Shown: positions 1-9,815, numbered from the stretch's first letter. The stretch: DNA of 64,000 nt from an uncultured Thalassotalea sp. (GCA_947502355.1 CANMZP010000003.1:124001-188000); one strand, 5' to 3'. Notes: generated by a model not told the origin, from the sequence alone. Numbers and translations are program-made.

Positions 1-2352
1 AACATTGTTGATGAGAACATTCCGGTAGAGTCGTTACTTATTGACCCAGTTGAGCAAGTGCAAAGCTGGCAAAACAAATATAACGCGCAAATTCCACAAT
101 CAATTGAAATTTATGGTGATGAACGTGCCAACTCAAAAGGCATCGACTTAACCACCATCGATGAAATCACCGAGATGCGCAGCAACCTAAATAACTGGTT
201 TGAACAAGCGTCACAGTCAAAAGCCATTGACGGTGCAATGCCGGTAACAAACCCGGCTAATCACAACGAAGTGATTGGTTACTTACAGCATGCCAACAGC
301 GACGACATGCAACTCATCTTGGCGAAAGCCAATGATGCGTTTGCCGACTGGTCAAAAGTAGATGTAAACATTCGTGCAGAACTGCTTAACAAAGTGGCCG
401 ATGCCTTAGAAGCTAATCGTGATGAACTGATAGCACTCTGTATAAAAGAAGCAGGTAAAATCCCTGTTGATGGTGTTGCCGAAGTTCGTGAAGCGGTAGA
501 TTTTTGTCGCTATTACGCAGCGCGTGCCAACGAAATGTTAACCGACTCAACGCTGCAATCGCGTGGTGTTGTGCTTTGTATCAGCCCGTGGAATTTCCCA
601 TTAGCCATCTTTTTAGGTCAGGTAGCGGCGGCAATCGTAACGGGTAACACCGTTATTGCTAAACCAGCGGAACAAACCAGTTTAATAGCTTTGCGCACCA
701 TTGAATTAATGCATGAATGTGGCTTACCTGAAGGGGTTGTTGTTCCGGTTATTGCTCGAGGCAGTCAAGTCGGTGCTCACATTGTCCCTGATGAACGTAT
801 TCAAGCGATTATGTTTACTGGTTCAACGGAAACTGGGACTTGGATTTCGCAAAAACTGGCCGAACGAACTGGCGAGCCGGTACCACTTATTGCTGAAACA
901 GGTGGCCAAAACTGTATGATCGTTGACTCTACGGCTTTACCGGAGCAGGTTGTCGATGATGTTATCGCTTCTGGTTTTCAAAGTGCCGGTCAGCGCTGTT
1001 CAGCGCTTCGAGTATTGTTTGTGCAAGAAGATGTGGCTGATAAAGTGATCAGCATGATCAAAGGTGCCATGGCCGAGTTGCATGTTGGTGATCCAGCACT
1101 GCTTAGCACCGATGTGGGTCCGGTTATCGATGAAAAAGCATTAAACGCATTGAATGCACATGCAACCTACTTAAAAGACAAAGCCAAATTGCATTATGAA
1201 TGTGCCATGCCAGAAATGGGCGATAAAGGTCATTATTTCTTTACCCCAAAACTATATGAGATCAGTGATTTATCGGTACTGCAAAAAGAAGTATTTGGTC
1301 CATGTGTGCATGTTATTCGTTTTAAAGCCGCCGATATCGAAAACGTAATTGAGCAAATCAATGGCACAGGTTTTGGTTTAACCATGGGTATTCATACCCG
1401 TATCGAAGAAAAAAGCAAATACTTGGCCGAACGTTCACGTGCCGGTAATGTTTACGTTAACCGCAATATGATTGGTGCCGTTGTTGGTGTGCAACCATTT
1501 GGTGGCCGTGGTTTATCAGGTACCGGCCCTAAAGCAGGTGGCCCTCTGTATTTAACGCGTCTTGTTAAAGAAGCAACAAGCAACGTCGATAAGCAATTAA
1601 CAAGCGAAGAAGCGGCCCTGTTGGATGCAAAATTTGCTGAATACGCCAACTCGGCTTGGAAAATCAGTGCTAATTTGCAAACGGCTAAAAACGATGAATT
1701 AAAGTGGCGTGATACGCCGGTGCATGTTCGTGTTTCCATCGCCCGTCAGCTATTAGCACAAATAGCCAAGCAAAACCTAGCGGTTCAGCAAGATTCTCTT
1801 GAAGACGTACTGGCATCAGCTCGTAAGCAATTAACCTTAATTGAAAAAGAGATGACCAACCCAATCACACTCCCAGGACCTACAGGTGAGTCGAACAAGC
1901 TTTATCTTGAAACGCGCGGTGTACTTGCCTGTATTCGCGATAAAGACACCAGCTTTGAGTTTTGGTTAGTGTCTATCGTTTCGGCATTAGCCACAGGCAA
2001 CAATGTTGTTGCCTTGGTTTGCGATGAACACCTTGACGAAGCCCATGCATTTGAAACACTATTAAAGGATCTTGGACTGGTAAGTGGTATCTTCCAAGCT
2101 ATCTCGCTTAATCACCTACCAAGTGTTATGGAAAATGTGCATTTAGCGGGTGCCGTTATTGAGTCAACAAGTGCCTTAAAGCAGATGGTGAATCAGTACC
2201 TTGCCGCACGAAAAGGCGCTATATTGCCATTAATTACCGCGCAAACGCACAAAACCTTGTTTAATCGATTAGTGACAGAAAAAACCATCACCATCGACAC
2301 CACAGCAGCGGGCGGAAATGCGTCATTAATGACCATGGAAAGCGCGAGTTAA
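1..2352 (+). CDS. putA: Bifunctional proline dehydrogenase/P5C dehydrogenase PutA, C-terminal part
   Basis: The reading frame is open from base 1, so the start and the proline dehydrogenase domain lie outside the window; about 783 residues are visible. They carry the L-glutamate-gamma-semialdehyde (P5C) dehydrogenase domain, which oxidises P5C to glutamate with NAD+. Visible motifs are ISPWNFPLAIF in the NAD site, TGSTETG, the general-base region AETGGQN, the catalytic cysteine in SAGQRCSALR, and EVFGPCVHV. The first residues (VDENIPVESLLIDP) match the linker that precedes this domain in PutA. About 250 residues follow the aldehyde dehydrogenase core, as in long PutA proteins with a C-terminal degenerate domain; that assignment is inference. 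The GTG at 58 is internal. A terminator follows directly. Confidence 0.95.
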   Translation, partial: NIVDENIPVESLLIDPVEQVQSWQNKYNAQIPQSIEIYGDERANSKGIDLTTIDEITEMRSNLNNWFEQASQSKAIDGAMPVTNPANHNEVIGYLQHANSDDMQLILAKANDAFADWSKVDVNIRAELLNKVADALEANRDELIALCIKEAGKIPVDGVAEVREAVDFCRYYAARANEMLTDSTLQSRGVVLCISPWNFPLAIFLGQVAAAIVTGNTVIAKPAEQTSLIALRTIELMHECGLPEGVVVPVIARGSQVGAHIVPDERIQAIMFTGSTETGTWISQKLAERTGEPVPLIAETGGQNCMIVDSTALPEQVVDDVIASGFQSAGQRCSALRVLFVQEDVADKVISMIKGAMAELHVGDPALLSTDVGPVIDEKALNALNAHATYLKDKAKLHYECAMPEMGDKGHYFFTPKLYEISDLSVLQKEVFGPCVHVIRFKAADIENVIEQINGTGFGLTMGIHTRIEEKSKYLAERSRAGNVYVNRNMIGAVVGVQPFGGRGLSGTGPKAGGPLYLTRLVKEATSNVDKQLTSEEAALLDAKFAEYANSAWKISANLQTAKNDELKWRDTPVHVRVSIARQLLAQIAKQNLAVQQDSLEDVLASARKQLTLIEKEMTNPITLPGPTGESNKLYLETRGVLACIRDKDTSFEFWLVSIVSALATGNNVVALVCDEHLDEAHAFETLLKDLGLVSGIFQAISLNHLPSVMENVHLAGAVIESTSALKQMVNQYLAARKGAILPLITAQTHKTLFNRLVTEKTITIDTTAAGGNASLMTMESAS

Positions 2353-2375
2353 TCGACACGTTTGCTAAAACCAAT

Positions 2376-2411
2376 AAGGGCTGAAAGACATTCTTTTCAG
2401 CCCTTTTTTTA
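2376..2411 (+). terminator. Rho-independent terminator of putA
   Basis: The arms AAGGGCTGAAA and TTTCAGCCCTT enclose a short loop and run into a T tract. It lies 24 bases after the putA stop codon. Confidence 0.9.
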
Positions 2412-2751
2412 TGATCAAAATATGGTATCCATCATGAAAAGCGGGCCCCTTTGAGTCCTGTTTTTTGTACCTACTTTTTGTGAAGCTACGCACTCCTTGC
2501 AATCCTTGCTGCGCCAGTCCAATGGACGGTTGCTGTTACATAAATATCTGCCCGTAACGTGCCAGGCACCGATGCCCTCACGATACAGTTGATAACATGG
2601 AAACCGGAACCCTGGCTCTACAACTCAAACCAACAGCACCCAATAAAAATAAAAAACCACCACAAACCAACAAACCATTGAATAATTTATTCACCTTTGT
2701 CAGTATTGAAACAACAACGTATTAAAATACAACTTTAGGAATAGATTGCTT
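2412..2751. other. Intergenic stretch without a recognisable gene
   Basis: Between the putA terminator and the NlpC/P60 gene I see no open frame with protein-like content, no RNA gene and no clear repeat. The last 60 bases are AT-rich and probably hold the promoter of the next gene. An AGGA at 2737-2740 is the likely ribosome binding site. Confidence 0.5.
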
Positions 2752-4164
2752 ATGATTAATAAAAATAATTTAATCAGCAAGAATACAAAACTCGCCCTAA
2801 CCTTATGCTCTTTAATAGGAACCTCTATGTTGTCATTGTCGATTGGCCAGGCAAAAGCTTCTGATGTGATAGGTATTGCTGACCAACATTTACAAGTGAG
2901 CTATTGGCAGCAGCAAGCCACGCCAAAACAGTTACTTAGCGCTGCCCAAATTAACCAGTTTAATCAATCGATGCTCGCTAACAATCCCCATGTTGTCGAT
3001 GTATTCAGTGTTCCCGACCAACTTAACGCAGAGCAATTAAAGAACTACGTTAAGCACGTTAGCTCCGTCCCCAAATGGGACAGGTTTTATGTTGATGGGC
3101 GAAAATTAGGCGCTAAAGACTATGCTCACTACCTTAAAAACATTAACTTAGATGCCATTAAAGCAAGCAACCCCGTGCGTTGGGCACTTGTTGTCAAGCG
3201 TACGAGCTTGCGAACGTTTCCAACCATGGATAAAGTTCTTAACTCGGGTATGGATGCAGACTTAGATCGCTTTCAAGAAACCGGGGTATTCCCTGTGGAT
3301 GCTCTGGCCGTGGTACATGAAAGCGCAGATGGACAATGGTATTTAGTACAATCTTATAACTATCTTGCCTGGGTGCAGAAAAAAGACATTGCCCTTGGGG
3401 AAAAACAAGAAGTGCTGGATTACGCATTGCAAACTCAGTCTGCGGCCCCTTTGGTTATCACCGGTGATAAAGTCTTTACCAGCTATGTACCGGAGCACGC
3501 AGATATTTCTGAAGTGCAACTTGATATGGGTGTAAAACTGCCGCTCGTTAAGCACAAAGATACCTTAACCCAAGTGTATGGGCAAAATCCATATGCCTCC
3601 CATGTTGTCATTTTACCGACCAAAAACGAGCAAGGTGAGCTTGCATTTAAACACGCCCTTATCGCTTATAATCAAGATACCCGTATTGGCTACCTGCCAT
3701 TTACCGAACAGAACTTGATTAATCAGGGGTTTAAGTTTTTAGGCGAACGCTACGGTTGGGGCCACAGCTATAATAGCCGTGACTGTACAGGCTTTGTTGG
3801 GGAAATTTACAAAACATTTGGGCTGTTAATGCCAAGAAACTCCGCACAGCAAGGCAAAGGTGTCTACGGTGAAAACATCAATTTTGATAAAAACACCAGC
3901 AAAGAAGAGAAAATAGCAGCAATACAACAACTTAAAATTGGTGATCTTATTTACATCCCAGGACATGTTATGATGTATTTAGGTGAGGACAATGGCAAAC
4001 CATACGTGATCCACGACGTAAAAGGTTTAGGTTATATTAATGGCGATAACCAACTGTATAAAGGCACTTTAAATGGTGTATCGGTAACGCCTTTATTGGA
4101 TTTAATGCTGTCAGAAAACCGTAGCTACGTAGACCGAATTTATAATATGAAAAGAATTCGGTAG
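2752..4164 (+). CDS. Secreted SH3b/NlpC-P60 cysteine endopeptidase (murein peptide hydrolase)
   Basis: This 471-residue exported protein has an N-terminal signal peptide (about residues 12-38, ending near GQAKA), a middle region resembling bacterial SH3 domains, and a C-terminal NlpC/P60 domain. The catalytic cysteine is in RDCTGFVGEIY and the histidine in PGHVMMYLG. Family members such as YkfC cut the gamma-D-Glu-diamino acid bond of murein peptides. The next gene, 21 bases downstream, is an L-Ala-D/L-Glu epimerase, the usual partner in murein peptide recycling, which supports this substrate. An in-frame TTG at 2746 lies closer to the AGGA site, so the start could be two codons earlier. Confidence 0.87.
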   Translation: MINKNNLISKNTKLALTLCSLIGTSMLSLSIGQAKASDVIGIADQHLQVSYWQQQATPKQLLSAAQINQFNQSMLANNPHVVDVFSVPDQLNAEQLKNYVKHVSSVPKWDRFYVDGRKLGAKDYAHYLKNINLDAIKASNPVRWALVVKRTSLRTFPTMDKVLNSGMDADLDRFQETGVFPVDALAVVHESADGQWYLVQSYNYLAWVQKKDIALGEKQEVLDYALQTQSAAPLVITGDKVFTSYVPEHADISEVQLDMGVKLPLVKHKDTLTQVYGQNPYASHVVILPTKNEQGELAFKHALIAYNQDTRIGYLPFTEQNLINQGFKFLGERYGWGHSYNSRDCTGFVGEIYKTFGLLMPRNSAQQGKGVYGENINFDKNTSKEEKIAAIQQLKIGDLIYIPGHVMMYLGEDNGKPYVIHDVKGLGYINGDNQLYKGTLNGVSVTPLLDLMLSENRSYVDRIYNMKRIR

Positions 4165-4185
4165 CCAGTAACCAAAAGGAACCCC

Positions 4186-5277
4186 ATGAAAATAACAAAC
4201 ATTCGATTTGGCAAGTTATCCGTGCCGCTTATTACGCCCTTTAAAACGGCGCTAAGAACAGTAGATTGCATTAATGATTTAGTGGTCATAATCGAAACGG
4301 ACTGCGGCTCGATTGGTTATGGCTCAGCGCCAGCAACGCCGGTGATAACCGGCGATACGCACGGCTCGATTATGGCGGCGATAGACGACCTATTTAAGCC
4401 CAACTTACTCGGGATGGATGTTGCCAACATTAGCCAAATTACCCAAACCATTCAATCGGCCATGATTGGCAATTACAGCGCCAAAGCGGCACTTGAAATT
4501 GCTGTTTACGATTTATGGGGTAAATTGCATAACGCACCGTTATATAAACTGCTTGGTGGCGGTACGCCAAGTTTATCAACGGATGTGACTATTAGTGTTG
4601 ATCATATTGACAAAATGATCAGTGATGCCAACCGAGCTCTGGCCGATGGTTTTGATATTTTAAAAATTAAAATCGGCAAAGACATTGAGCAGGACATTGA
4701 GCGCGTCATCCAGCTGCACGCGCTAACAAAAGGTAAAGCGCAATTACGCCTAGATGTTAACCAGGGCTGGACCGCAAAACAAACGGTCTATGCAACGCGT
4801 CAATTTGAAGCACAAAACATTCACCTTGAGCTGATTGAACAACCTGTAAAAGCCGATGATTTTTCGGGACTTAAGTACATATCAGACCGCGTTTGTACCC
4901 CGATAATGGCCGACGAGAGTGCCTTTAATGTTAAACAGGTTGTCGAGCTCATTCATGGCAACGTCGTTGATATTATCAATATTAAGCTCATGAAAACCGG
5001 CGGTATTTCCAATGCCATAAAAATAGCTGATATTGCCGCAAGCCTAGATACGCCATGTATGATTGGCTGTATGCTAGAGGGCAGCATTGGTGTTGCAGCC
5101 GCGGCTCATTTAGCCGTAGCAAAGTCTCATTCGATAAGCAAAATAGATTTAGATGGTCCGGCGCTTGGCCAATACGACCCCGTTGTAGGAGGGGCTTCTT
5201 TTGATAAATCAGCAATTAAATTATCTGAAGCGCCAGGGCTTGGCATTGAACGTATTGATGGGTTAATCGAGCTGTAA
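4186..5277 (+). CDS. Dipeptide (L-Ala-D/L-Glu) epimerase, enolase superfamily
   Basis: This 363-residue enzyme belongs to the muconate-lactonising group of the enolase superfamily. Visible signatures are the catalytic KIKIG lysine pair near residue 160, metal ligands in LRLDVNQGW, ELIEQPV and MADESAF, and the second catalytic lysine in NIKLMKTGG. The family epimerises L-Ala-D-Glu to L-Ala-L-Glu, so that murein dipeptide can be cut and reused. Coupling to the NlpC/P60 endopeptidase just upstream fits this and makes other dipeptide specificities less likely. A GGAACC sequence before the ATG can serve as ribosome binding site. The same gene pair is known as ykfC-ykfB in Bacillus; the E. coli equivalent of this gene is ycjG. 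Confidence 0.88.
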   Translation: MKITNIRFGKLSVPLITPFKTALRTVDCINDLVVIIETDCGSIGYGSAPATPVITGDTHGSIMAAIDDLFKPNLLGMDVANISQITQTIQSAMIGNYSAKAALEIAVYDLWGKLHNAPLYKLLGGGTPSLSTDVTISVDHIDKMISDANRALADGFDILKIKIGKDIEQDIERVIQLHALTKGKAQLRLDVNQGWTAKQTVYATRQFEAQNIHLELIEQPVKADDFSGLKYISDRVCTPIMADESAFNVKQVVELIHGNVVDIINIKLMKTGGISNAIKIADIAASLDTPCMIGCMLEGSIGVAAAAHLAVAKSHSISKIDLDGPALGQYDPVVGGASFDKSAIKLSEAPGLGIERIDGLIEL

Positions 5278-5300
5278 CATTAATACCAATCCCACAAAAA

Positions 5301-5326
5301 AAATCGAGGCATGGCCTCGATTTTTT
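5301..5326. terminator. Bidirectional terminator between convergent genes
   Basis: AAATCGAGGC and GCCTCGATTT form a 10-bp stem with a very short loop. A/T tracts flank both sides, so it can end the epimerase transcript and the opposing M16 protease transcript. Confidence 0.85.
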
Positions 5327-5370
5327 GTGCGTGAATTTTTGCTCTTAAATTATAGCTGATGCATTAAAGG

Positions 5371-8157
5371 CTACTTTTCAAAATCACCGGCTTTAAAGAC
5401 ATTAAACTTCATGCTGGCAATGTACTTATTAAAAGCGGCATTCACCTCTTCTAATGTCAGCGCTTGCACCGCATCTAATTGCTGCTGATAAAAGTCTAAA
5501 TCCATGTTATTTACACTGGCACTATTAATCACATTCGCAATGGCATGATCGCTTGCCCATGAACGGGTACGATCACTTAAGTAGCCTTTTACCGCGGTTT
5601 CCAATTCTTCTTGTTTAAAGCCTTCGTTGGCCACTTTATCGACTTCCTCTTGGAATGCAACGAGTACCTTGTCCATATTTTCTGGTGCAGAAATGGCTAC
5701 GGTGTAGAATAACCCCTGATGATCCTTGACGTTTGCTTGCACGCCAGCACCTACCGAATAACTGTACCCTTCTTTTACTCGGATACGGGCACCTATTCTT
5801 GAAGTAAAGGCATCACCACCAAAGATTTTATTGGCAATATACAGCGCCAGGTAATCTGGGTTTTTCACATTCATTTCAAGCGGGTTGATAATATACAACT
5901 GCGCATTGGCTTTATCAGGCGTATTAGTCGAGTCCATAAGGCCTTGTTGCATCTTTAACTGACGCGGCATGTATTGATACTGTGTATTGTTTACATACGA
6001 GGCCATAATGGCTTTTAATTGCTCCGACATTTGTTGGGGCTCAACATCACCTACCACCGTAATATGACCATGATTCACGTTAAAGTGAGACTGGTATAAG
6101 TCGGCAATGGTTTGGCGATCAACTTGCTTAATGGCTTTGATTTGCTGATCAATCGACATATAGGCTTTTGGGTGGTCTTGGGGGTAATCATACAATGCTT
6201 TTTGATAGCTTTCTGAGGCAATTGAACTTGGGTCTTTGCGTTGGCCTTCAATGTCGCTAATCGCCGAACGCTTTATCACTTCCAATTCTTTTTGTGGAAA
6301 TGTCGGCGCCGCAATAAGCTCACCAAAAAACGCCAGGGTTTGCGTAAGGTGGGTTTTATCGGTAGTAATTTTTACATTACTGCCATTAATTGAGCTGCCA
6401 AAACTTATCGAAGCTTTTAACTCATCGAGCTTGGTGGCAATTTGCTCTTTTGAATAGTGCTCGTTCCCCAATTTAATTAAGCTACCGACAAAATCGATGG
6501 CAACGGTTTTACCAGCCAGATTGGTAGGGTTACCCGCCGGTAGGTTCATGGTTATGATCACCTCTTCACCACGAATTTTCTTCGGGTAAACATTCACTCG
6601 TGTACCTTGTGGCCATTGAAATTGAGCCAGGCGTTGTTTGATGTTGGCAACATTGTTATCAAACACTTCACCTTTAGCGAGCACCGCTTTGCCTTTGTAG
6701 TCTTTTAAGGTTTCGGTTAAGTCTGGCGCCGGTGGAATTTCGGCACGAACAGGATCTGGGGTTGGAATAAATCGACCTAAAGTGCGGTTACTACGCACCA
6801 AGTATTTTTCAGCCGCTTGCTGTACCTGCTCGACGGTTGTGTTGGCAATCACATCTCTAAAATAAAAGGTATGACGGTAGTCGCCTTTGGCAATGTATTC
6901 GGACAGCTCCATGCCAACGCCTGTAACATTGCGCATGGCTTGCTCAGATTTTTTCGCTAGCTTTAATTTCGCTAACCGTAAATCTTCTTCACTGATTGGG
7001 TTGTCTTTGATGTTTTCCGCAATCGCAATTAATTGCGTTTCCATATCTTCAAGGTTGGTGTCTTTGTCACCTTGGGCAATAAAGAAAAACGCCGAGGAGT
7101 CTTTTAGCATAAACGAGAAGTTACTGGCTGCGGTGGCATAACCAGCTTCAACCAATTGTTTTTGCAATCGGCCACGCGTGTAGTCACCTAAGATTTCTTG
7201 CAATAAACTAAATGCAGCGGCGTCCGGGTGCAACCCCGATGGGATATGGTAAGACAAACCAACATACGGAATGTCACCGGTGCGGCGCAGATTTACAATA
7301 CGTTCGCCATCTTGCGTTGGCTCTTGCGTATATAACGCTTGCATTGGGGCTCTTGGCTTTTCAACTTCAGCAAAAGTCTGTTCGATAAGTTGCAAGACTT
7401 TTTGTTTATCAAAACGCCCTGCTATGGTTAACACGGCATTGTCTGGGCGGTAGTGTTTCTGATAAAACTCTCTTAACCTTGGGAATGGAAAGTTCTCAAC
7501 ATCGGAGCGCGCGCCTATGGTTGAATTACCATAGTTATGCCACAAGTACGCAAGGGAGTTCATGCGGCTTAGTAACATACGTGTTGGCGAGTTCTCATTG
7601 CGCTCCATTTCATTGCGAACCACGGTCATTTCACTTTTTAACTGCGCTTCTGTAAATGTGGCATTCATCATGCGATCCGCTTCCATGCCAAGTGCCCACG
7701 CCAATGTTTCTTCATTCGCATCAAACACTTCAAAATAGTTGGTTCGGTCTAACCAAGTGGATGCGTTGGTTGCCATGCCACGCTTTTTAAATTCCACATC
7801 AATGTTTTGATAATTGGTTGAGCCCTTAAAAAGCATATGTTCAAGCAAATGCGCCATACCGGTTTCGCCATAATTTTCATGCACAGAGCCGACCCGATAG
7901 GTAATATTGACCAAGGTTTTAGGTTGAGCAGCATCTTCCATTAACAGCACCTTTAGACCATTACCTAATTGATGCTCTTCAATGCCTTCAACCGTTCTTA
8001 TATAGGTTACAGCCCCATAATCAGGATCTGCAGAACGAACCGCTTCCGGGGTGGAAAGAATGGCTTGGTTGGCGCTTTGATTAGTAATCGTACAGCCACC
8101 CAACCCAACCATGAGCATTAACGGCACGGTCAGCAGATTCGATTTAATTAATTTCAT
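5371..8157 (-). CDS. M16 family zinc metallopeptidase, two-domain lipoprotein
   Basis: About 928 residues from the ATG at 8157, which has an AAGG site seven bases upstream; an in-frame start 12 codons earlier lacks one. The N-terminus is a lipoprotein signal with the lipobox LGGC (Cys22), so the protein should be anchored in the cell envelope. The inverted zinc motif HLLEH is at residues 103-107. The second, inactive M16 half follows from about residue 480, giving the pitrilysin/PqqL-like double-domain layout. Family members degrade peptides in a closed chamber; the substrate here cannot be told. The gene stands alone and ends at a shared terminator. Confidence 0.9.
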   Translation of the reverse strand: MKLIKSNLLTVPLMLMVGLGGCTITNQSANQAILSTPEAVRSADPDYGAVTYIRTVEGIEEHQLGNGLKVLLMEDAAQPKTLVNITYRVGSVHENYGETGMAHLLEHMLFKGSTNYQNIDVEFKKRGMATNASTWLDRTNYFEVFDANEETLAWALGMEADRMMNATFTEAQLKSEMTVVRNEMERNENSPTRMLLSRMNSLAYLWHNYGNSTIGARSDVENFPFPRLREFYQKHYRPDNAVLTIAGRFDKQKVLQLIEQTFAEVEKPRAPMQALYTQEPTQDGERIVNLRRTGDIPYVGLSYHIPSGLHPDAAAFSLLQEILGDYTRGRLQKQLVEAGYATAASNFSFMLKDSSAFFFIAQGDKDTNLEDMETQLIAIAENIKDNPISEEDLRLAKLKLAKKSEQAMRNVTGVGMELSEYIAKGDYRHTFYFRDVIANTTVEQVQQAAEKYLVRSNRTLGRFIPTPDPVRAEIPPAPDLTETLKDYKGKAVLAKGEVFDNNVANIKQRLAQFQWPQGTRVNVYPKKIRGEEVIITMNLPAGNPTNLAGKTVAIDFVGSLIKLGNEHYSKEQIATKLDELKASISFGSSINGSNVKITTDKTHLTQTLAFFGELIAAPTFPQKELEVIKRSAISDIEGQRKDPSSIASESYQKALYDYPQDHPKAYMSIDQQIKAIKQVDRQTIADLYQSHFNVNHGHITVVGDVEPQQMSEQLKAIMASYVNNTQYQYMPRQLKMQQGLMDSTNTPDKANAQLYIINPLEMNVKNPDYLALYIANKIFGGDAFTSRIGARIRVKEGYSYSVGAGVQANVKDHQGLFYTVAISAPENMDKVLVAFQEEVDKVANEGFKQEELETAVKGYLSDRTRSWASDHAIANVINSASVNNMDLDFYQQQLDAVQALTLEEVNAAFNKYIASMKFNVFKAGDFEK

Positions 8158-8529
8158 TTGAGAACCTTTTATTATCTTGATGTTTTGTCGCACATTCTAT
8201 TTAGCATAATAAAAAAGCCGTTGATTTACATTACTATTTTGAAAAACAAAGGTGTTTATTTGCTATTTTGTTGTATGTAAATGTAAGTATAGAGTTTCGC
8301 GGCTATAAAGGTAGCGCCGGTAAAAATAAAATTGTTGAACCAGTTGAGTAAAAAACACCGACAACCGTTATCGGAGCACAAGACATCAACACAAGTGTAA
8401 GCTGTAGTTTTATCGTTTTTTAAATTGCTTTACCGGCTTTAAATTGATTAAAACCGTAGCGCTAAAGATCTATGCTTTGAAAACATTGAATTAAAACAAC
8501 TAAGCCACGTTGGAAATAGGCTTGAGTAT

Positions 8530-8775
8530 ATGAACCTTTTTAACATTCTCGAAATTTTGATTTTTTTCATTTCGATTACCCTGATGTTTGTATGGACCTA
8601 GCGATGTCAGTTACCGATTTAAAGATGATCAAGAAAGTCCCTAAAAAGATTGTTGTAGGGGTGACGTCTCAAGTTTTGCTGTTACCGAGTGTCGCATTTA
8701 TGGTGTGCTCTATTTTTCAACTTCATCTCAACTCGCCATTGGTTTAATGATCATTGCACCATGCCCTAGGATCTA
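8530..8775 (+). pseudogene. Decayed bile acid:sodium symporter (BASS) family fragment
   Basis: Three short pieces in different frames read as one BASS-like N-terminal half. MNLFNILEILIFFISITLMF starts at 8530. MDLAMSVTDLKMIKKVPKKI, then VGVTSQVLLLPSVAFMV, starts at 8592 in another frame. QLAIGLMIIAPCP, at about 8729-8767, is in a third frame. The order and the final APCP match the usual LGLMIIAxCPGG region of this transporter family. Similarity is lost straight after this point and the rest of the transporter is missing. Two frameshifts and the truncation make it non-functional. Nothing else gene-like is seen between 8158 and 8945. Confidence 0.62.
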
Positions 8776-8945
8776 TCTCAAACTGAAACAGTCTTTTGGT
8801 CAATGCTAATGTAGCCTTATTCGTGGCACTAAGCACTCACAGCTATTCAAAATATCGACCAGATCAATGTTTTGATTTAGCAAGAGTTTCTAAGCAAATT
8901 ATAAGCTGCTACAATTTGTCCATTTGCCATTCGAGTTACTGTTTT

Positions 8946-9599
8946 ATGACATTGTTTGAAAAATTACGCTGCCTTTTTACCTTTGGTCAAGGCGTTGCCT
9001 TACCGCTGCCAGAAATTAAGCAGGACACCTCACCATTTCAACTGTTTGAAGACTGGTTTAACGATGCCAACCAGTCGGGTATTTTGCTGGCTGAGTCAAT
9101 GTCCGTTAGTACCGTTGATGAGCACGGGCAACCGTCTTCCCGCATGGTGTTATTAAAAGAGTTTGATGAGCAAGGCTTTGTGTTTTATACCAATTACGGT
9201 AGCCGTAAAAGCGCAGAGTTAGCCAACAATGGCAAAGTAGCCCTACTATTCCACTGGGGCGTATTACAACGTCAGGTGCGTATTGAAGGCGTTGTTGAGA
9301 AAGTAAGTTTTGAACAGTCAGAACGTTACTTTCACTCTCGCAACCGGGGTTCGCAAATAGGTGCTTGGGCTTCAAAGCAGAGCCATAGGCTGACCTCAAC
9401 CGACGAATTAAAGCAGAAAGAAGCACAGTACAAAGAAAAATTTGCGGGTCAAGAAATACCACTTCCAGAGTTTTGGGGGGGGTATCGTGTTGTGCCTCAT
9501 TACATTGAGTTTTGGCAAGGGCGCGCCAATCGTTTACACGACCGTGTGTGTTTTGAAAAAGATAATGATGACTGGCAGGTTTATAATTTAAACCCTTAA
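8946..9599 (+). CDS. pdxH: Pyridoxamine/pyridoxine 5'-phosphate oxidase
   Basis: FMN enzyme that oxidises pyridoxine- or pyridoxamine-5'-phosphate to pyridoxal phosphate, in vitamin B6 synthesis and salvage. Starting at the ATG at 8946 gives 217 residues, close to the 218 of E. coli PdxH; the in-frame extension to 8796 has no family similarity. Conserved stretches include SVSTVDEHGQPSSRMVLLK, GFVFYTNYGSRKS, RYFHSRNRGSQIGAWASKQS, LPEFWGGYRV and the C-terminal FWQGRANRLHDR, which holds FMN and substrate contacts. It stands alone, with the symporter remnant upstream and a 197-bp inverted-repeat element starting 19 bases after the stop codon. Confidence 0.96.
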   Translation: MTLFEKLRCLFTFGQGVALPLPEIKQDTSPFQLFEDWFNDANQSGILLAESMSVSTVDEHGQPSSRMVLLKEFDEQGFVFYTNYGSRKSAELANNGKVALLFHWGVLQRQVRIEGVVEKVSFEQSERYFHSRNRGSQIGAWASKQSHRLTSTDELKQKEAQYKEKFAGQEIPLPEFWGGYRVVPHYIEFWQGRANRLHDRVCFEKDNDDWQVYNLNP

Positions 9600-9618
9600 C
9601 CGGTGTCAAAAATAAAGA

Positions 9619-9815
9619 AAAACCGCGAAATAACGCTTATTTAGTACCTATCCCACTCACTATGGGATCCGCTGAGTTAAACTGTTCATACAATTTAATT
9701 AAGCCGTTAGCGTGCTTAATCTACAACCCTATGTGGCAGCATTTAGGACTTTTAAAAATGCTGCTCAGTGAGCAGATAAATAATGGTTGGTAGCTGAGCG
9801 CCATTTCGCGGTTTT
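9619..9815. repeat. 197-bp element with 21-bp terminal inverted repeats (MITE-like)
   Basis: The left end (9619-9639, beginning AAAACCGCGAAAT) and the right end (9795-9815, ending ATTTCGCGGTTTT) are inverted copies. They match exactly over 13 bp and at 18 of 21 positions overall. The interior has no gene; it holds two overlapping hairpins, GCAGCATTT/AAATGCTGC and CTGCTCA/TGAGCAG. I see no clear target-site duplication. It could be a non-autonomous mobile element or an elaborate 3' structure of pdxH. Confidence 0.55.

Noticed and set aside
8796-8945. N-terminal extension of pdxH to an upstream start
   Set aside because: The extra 50 residues have no PdxH similarity; the ATG at 8946 gives the family length.
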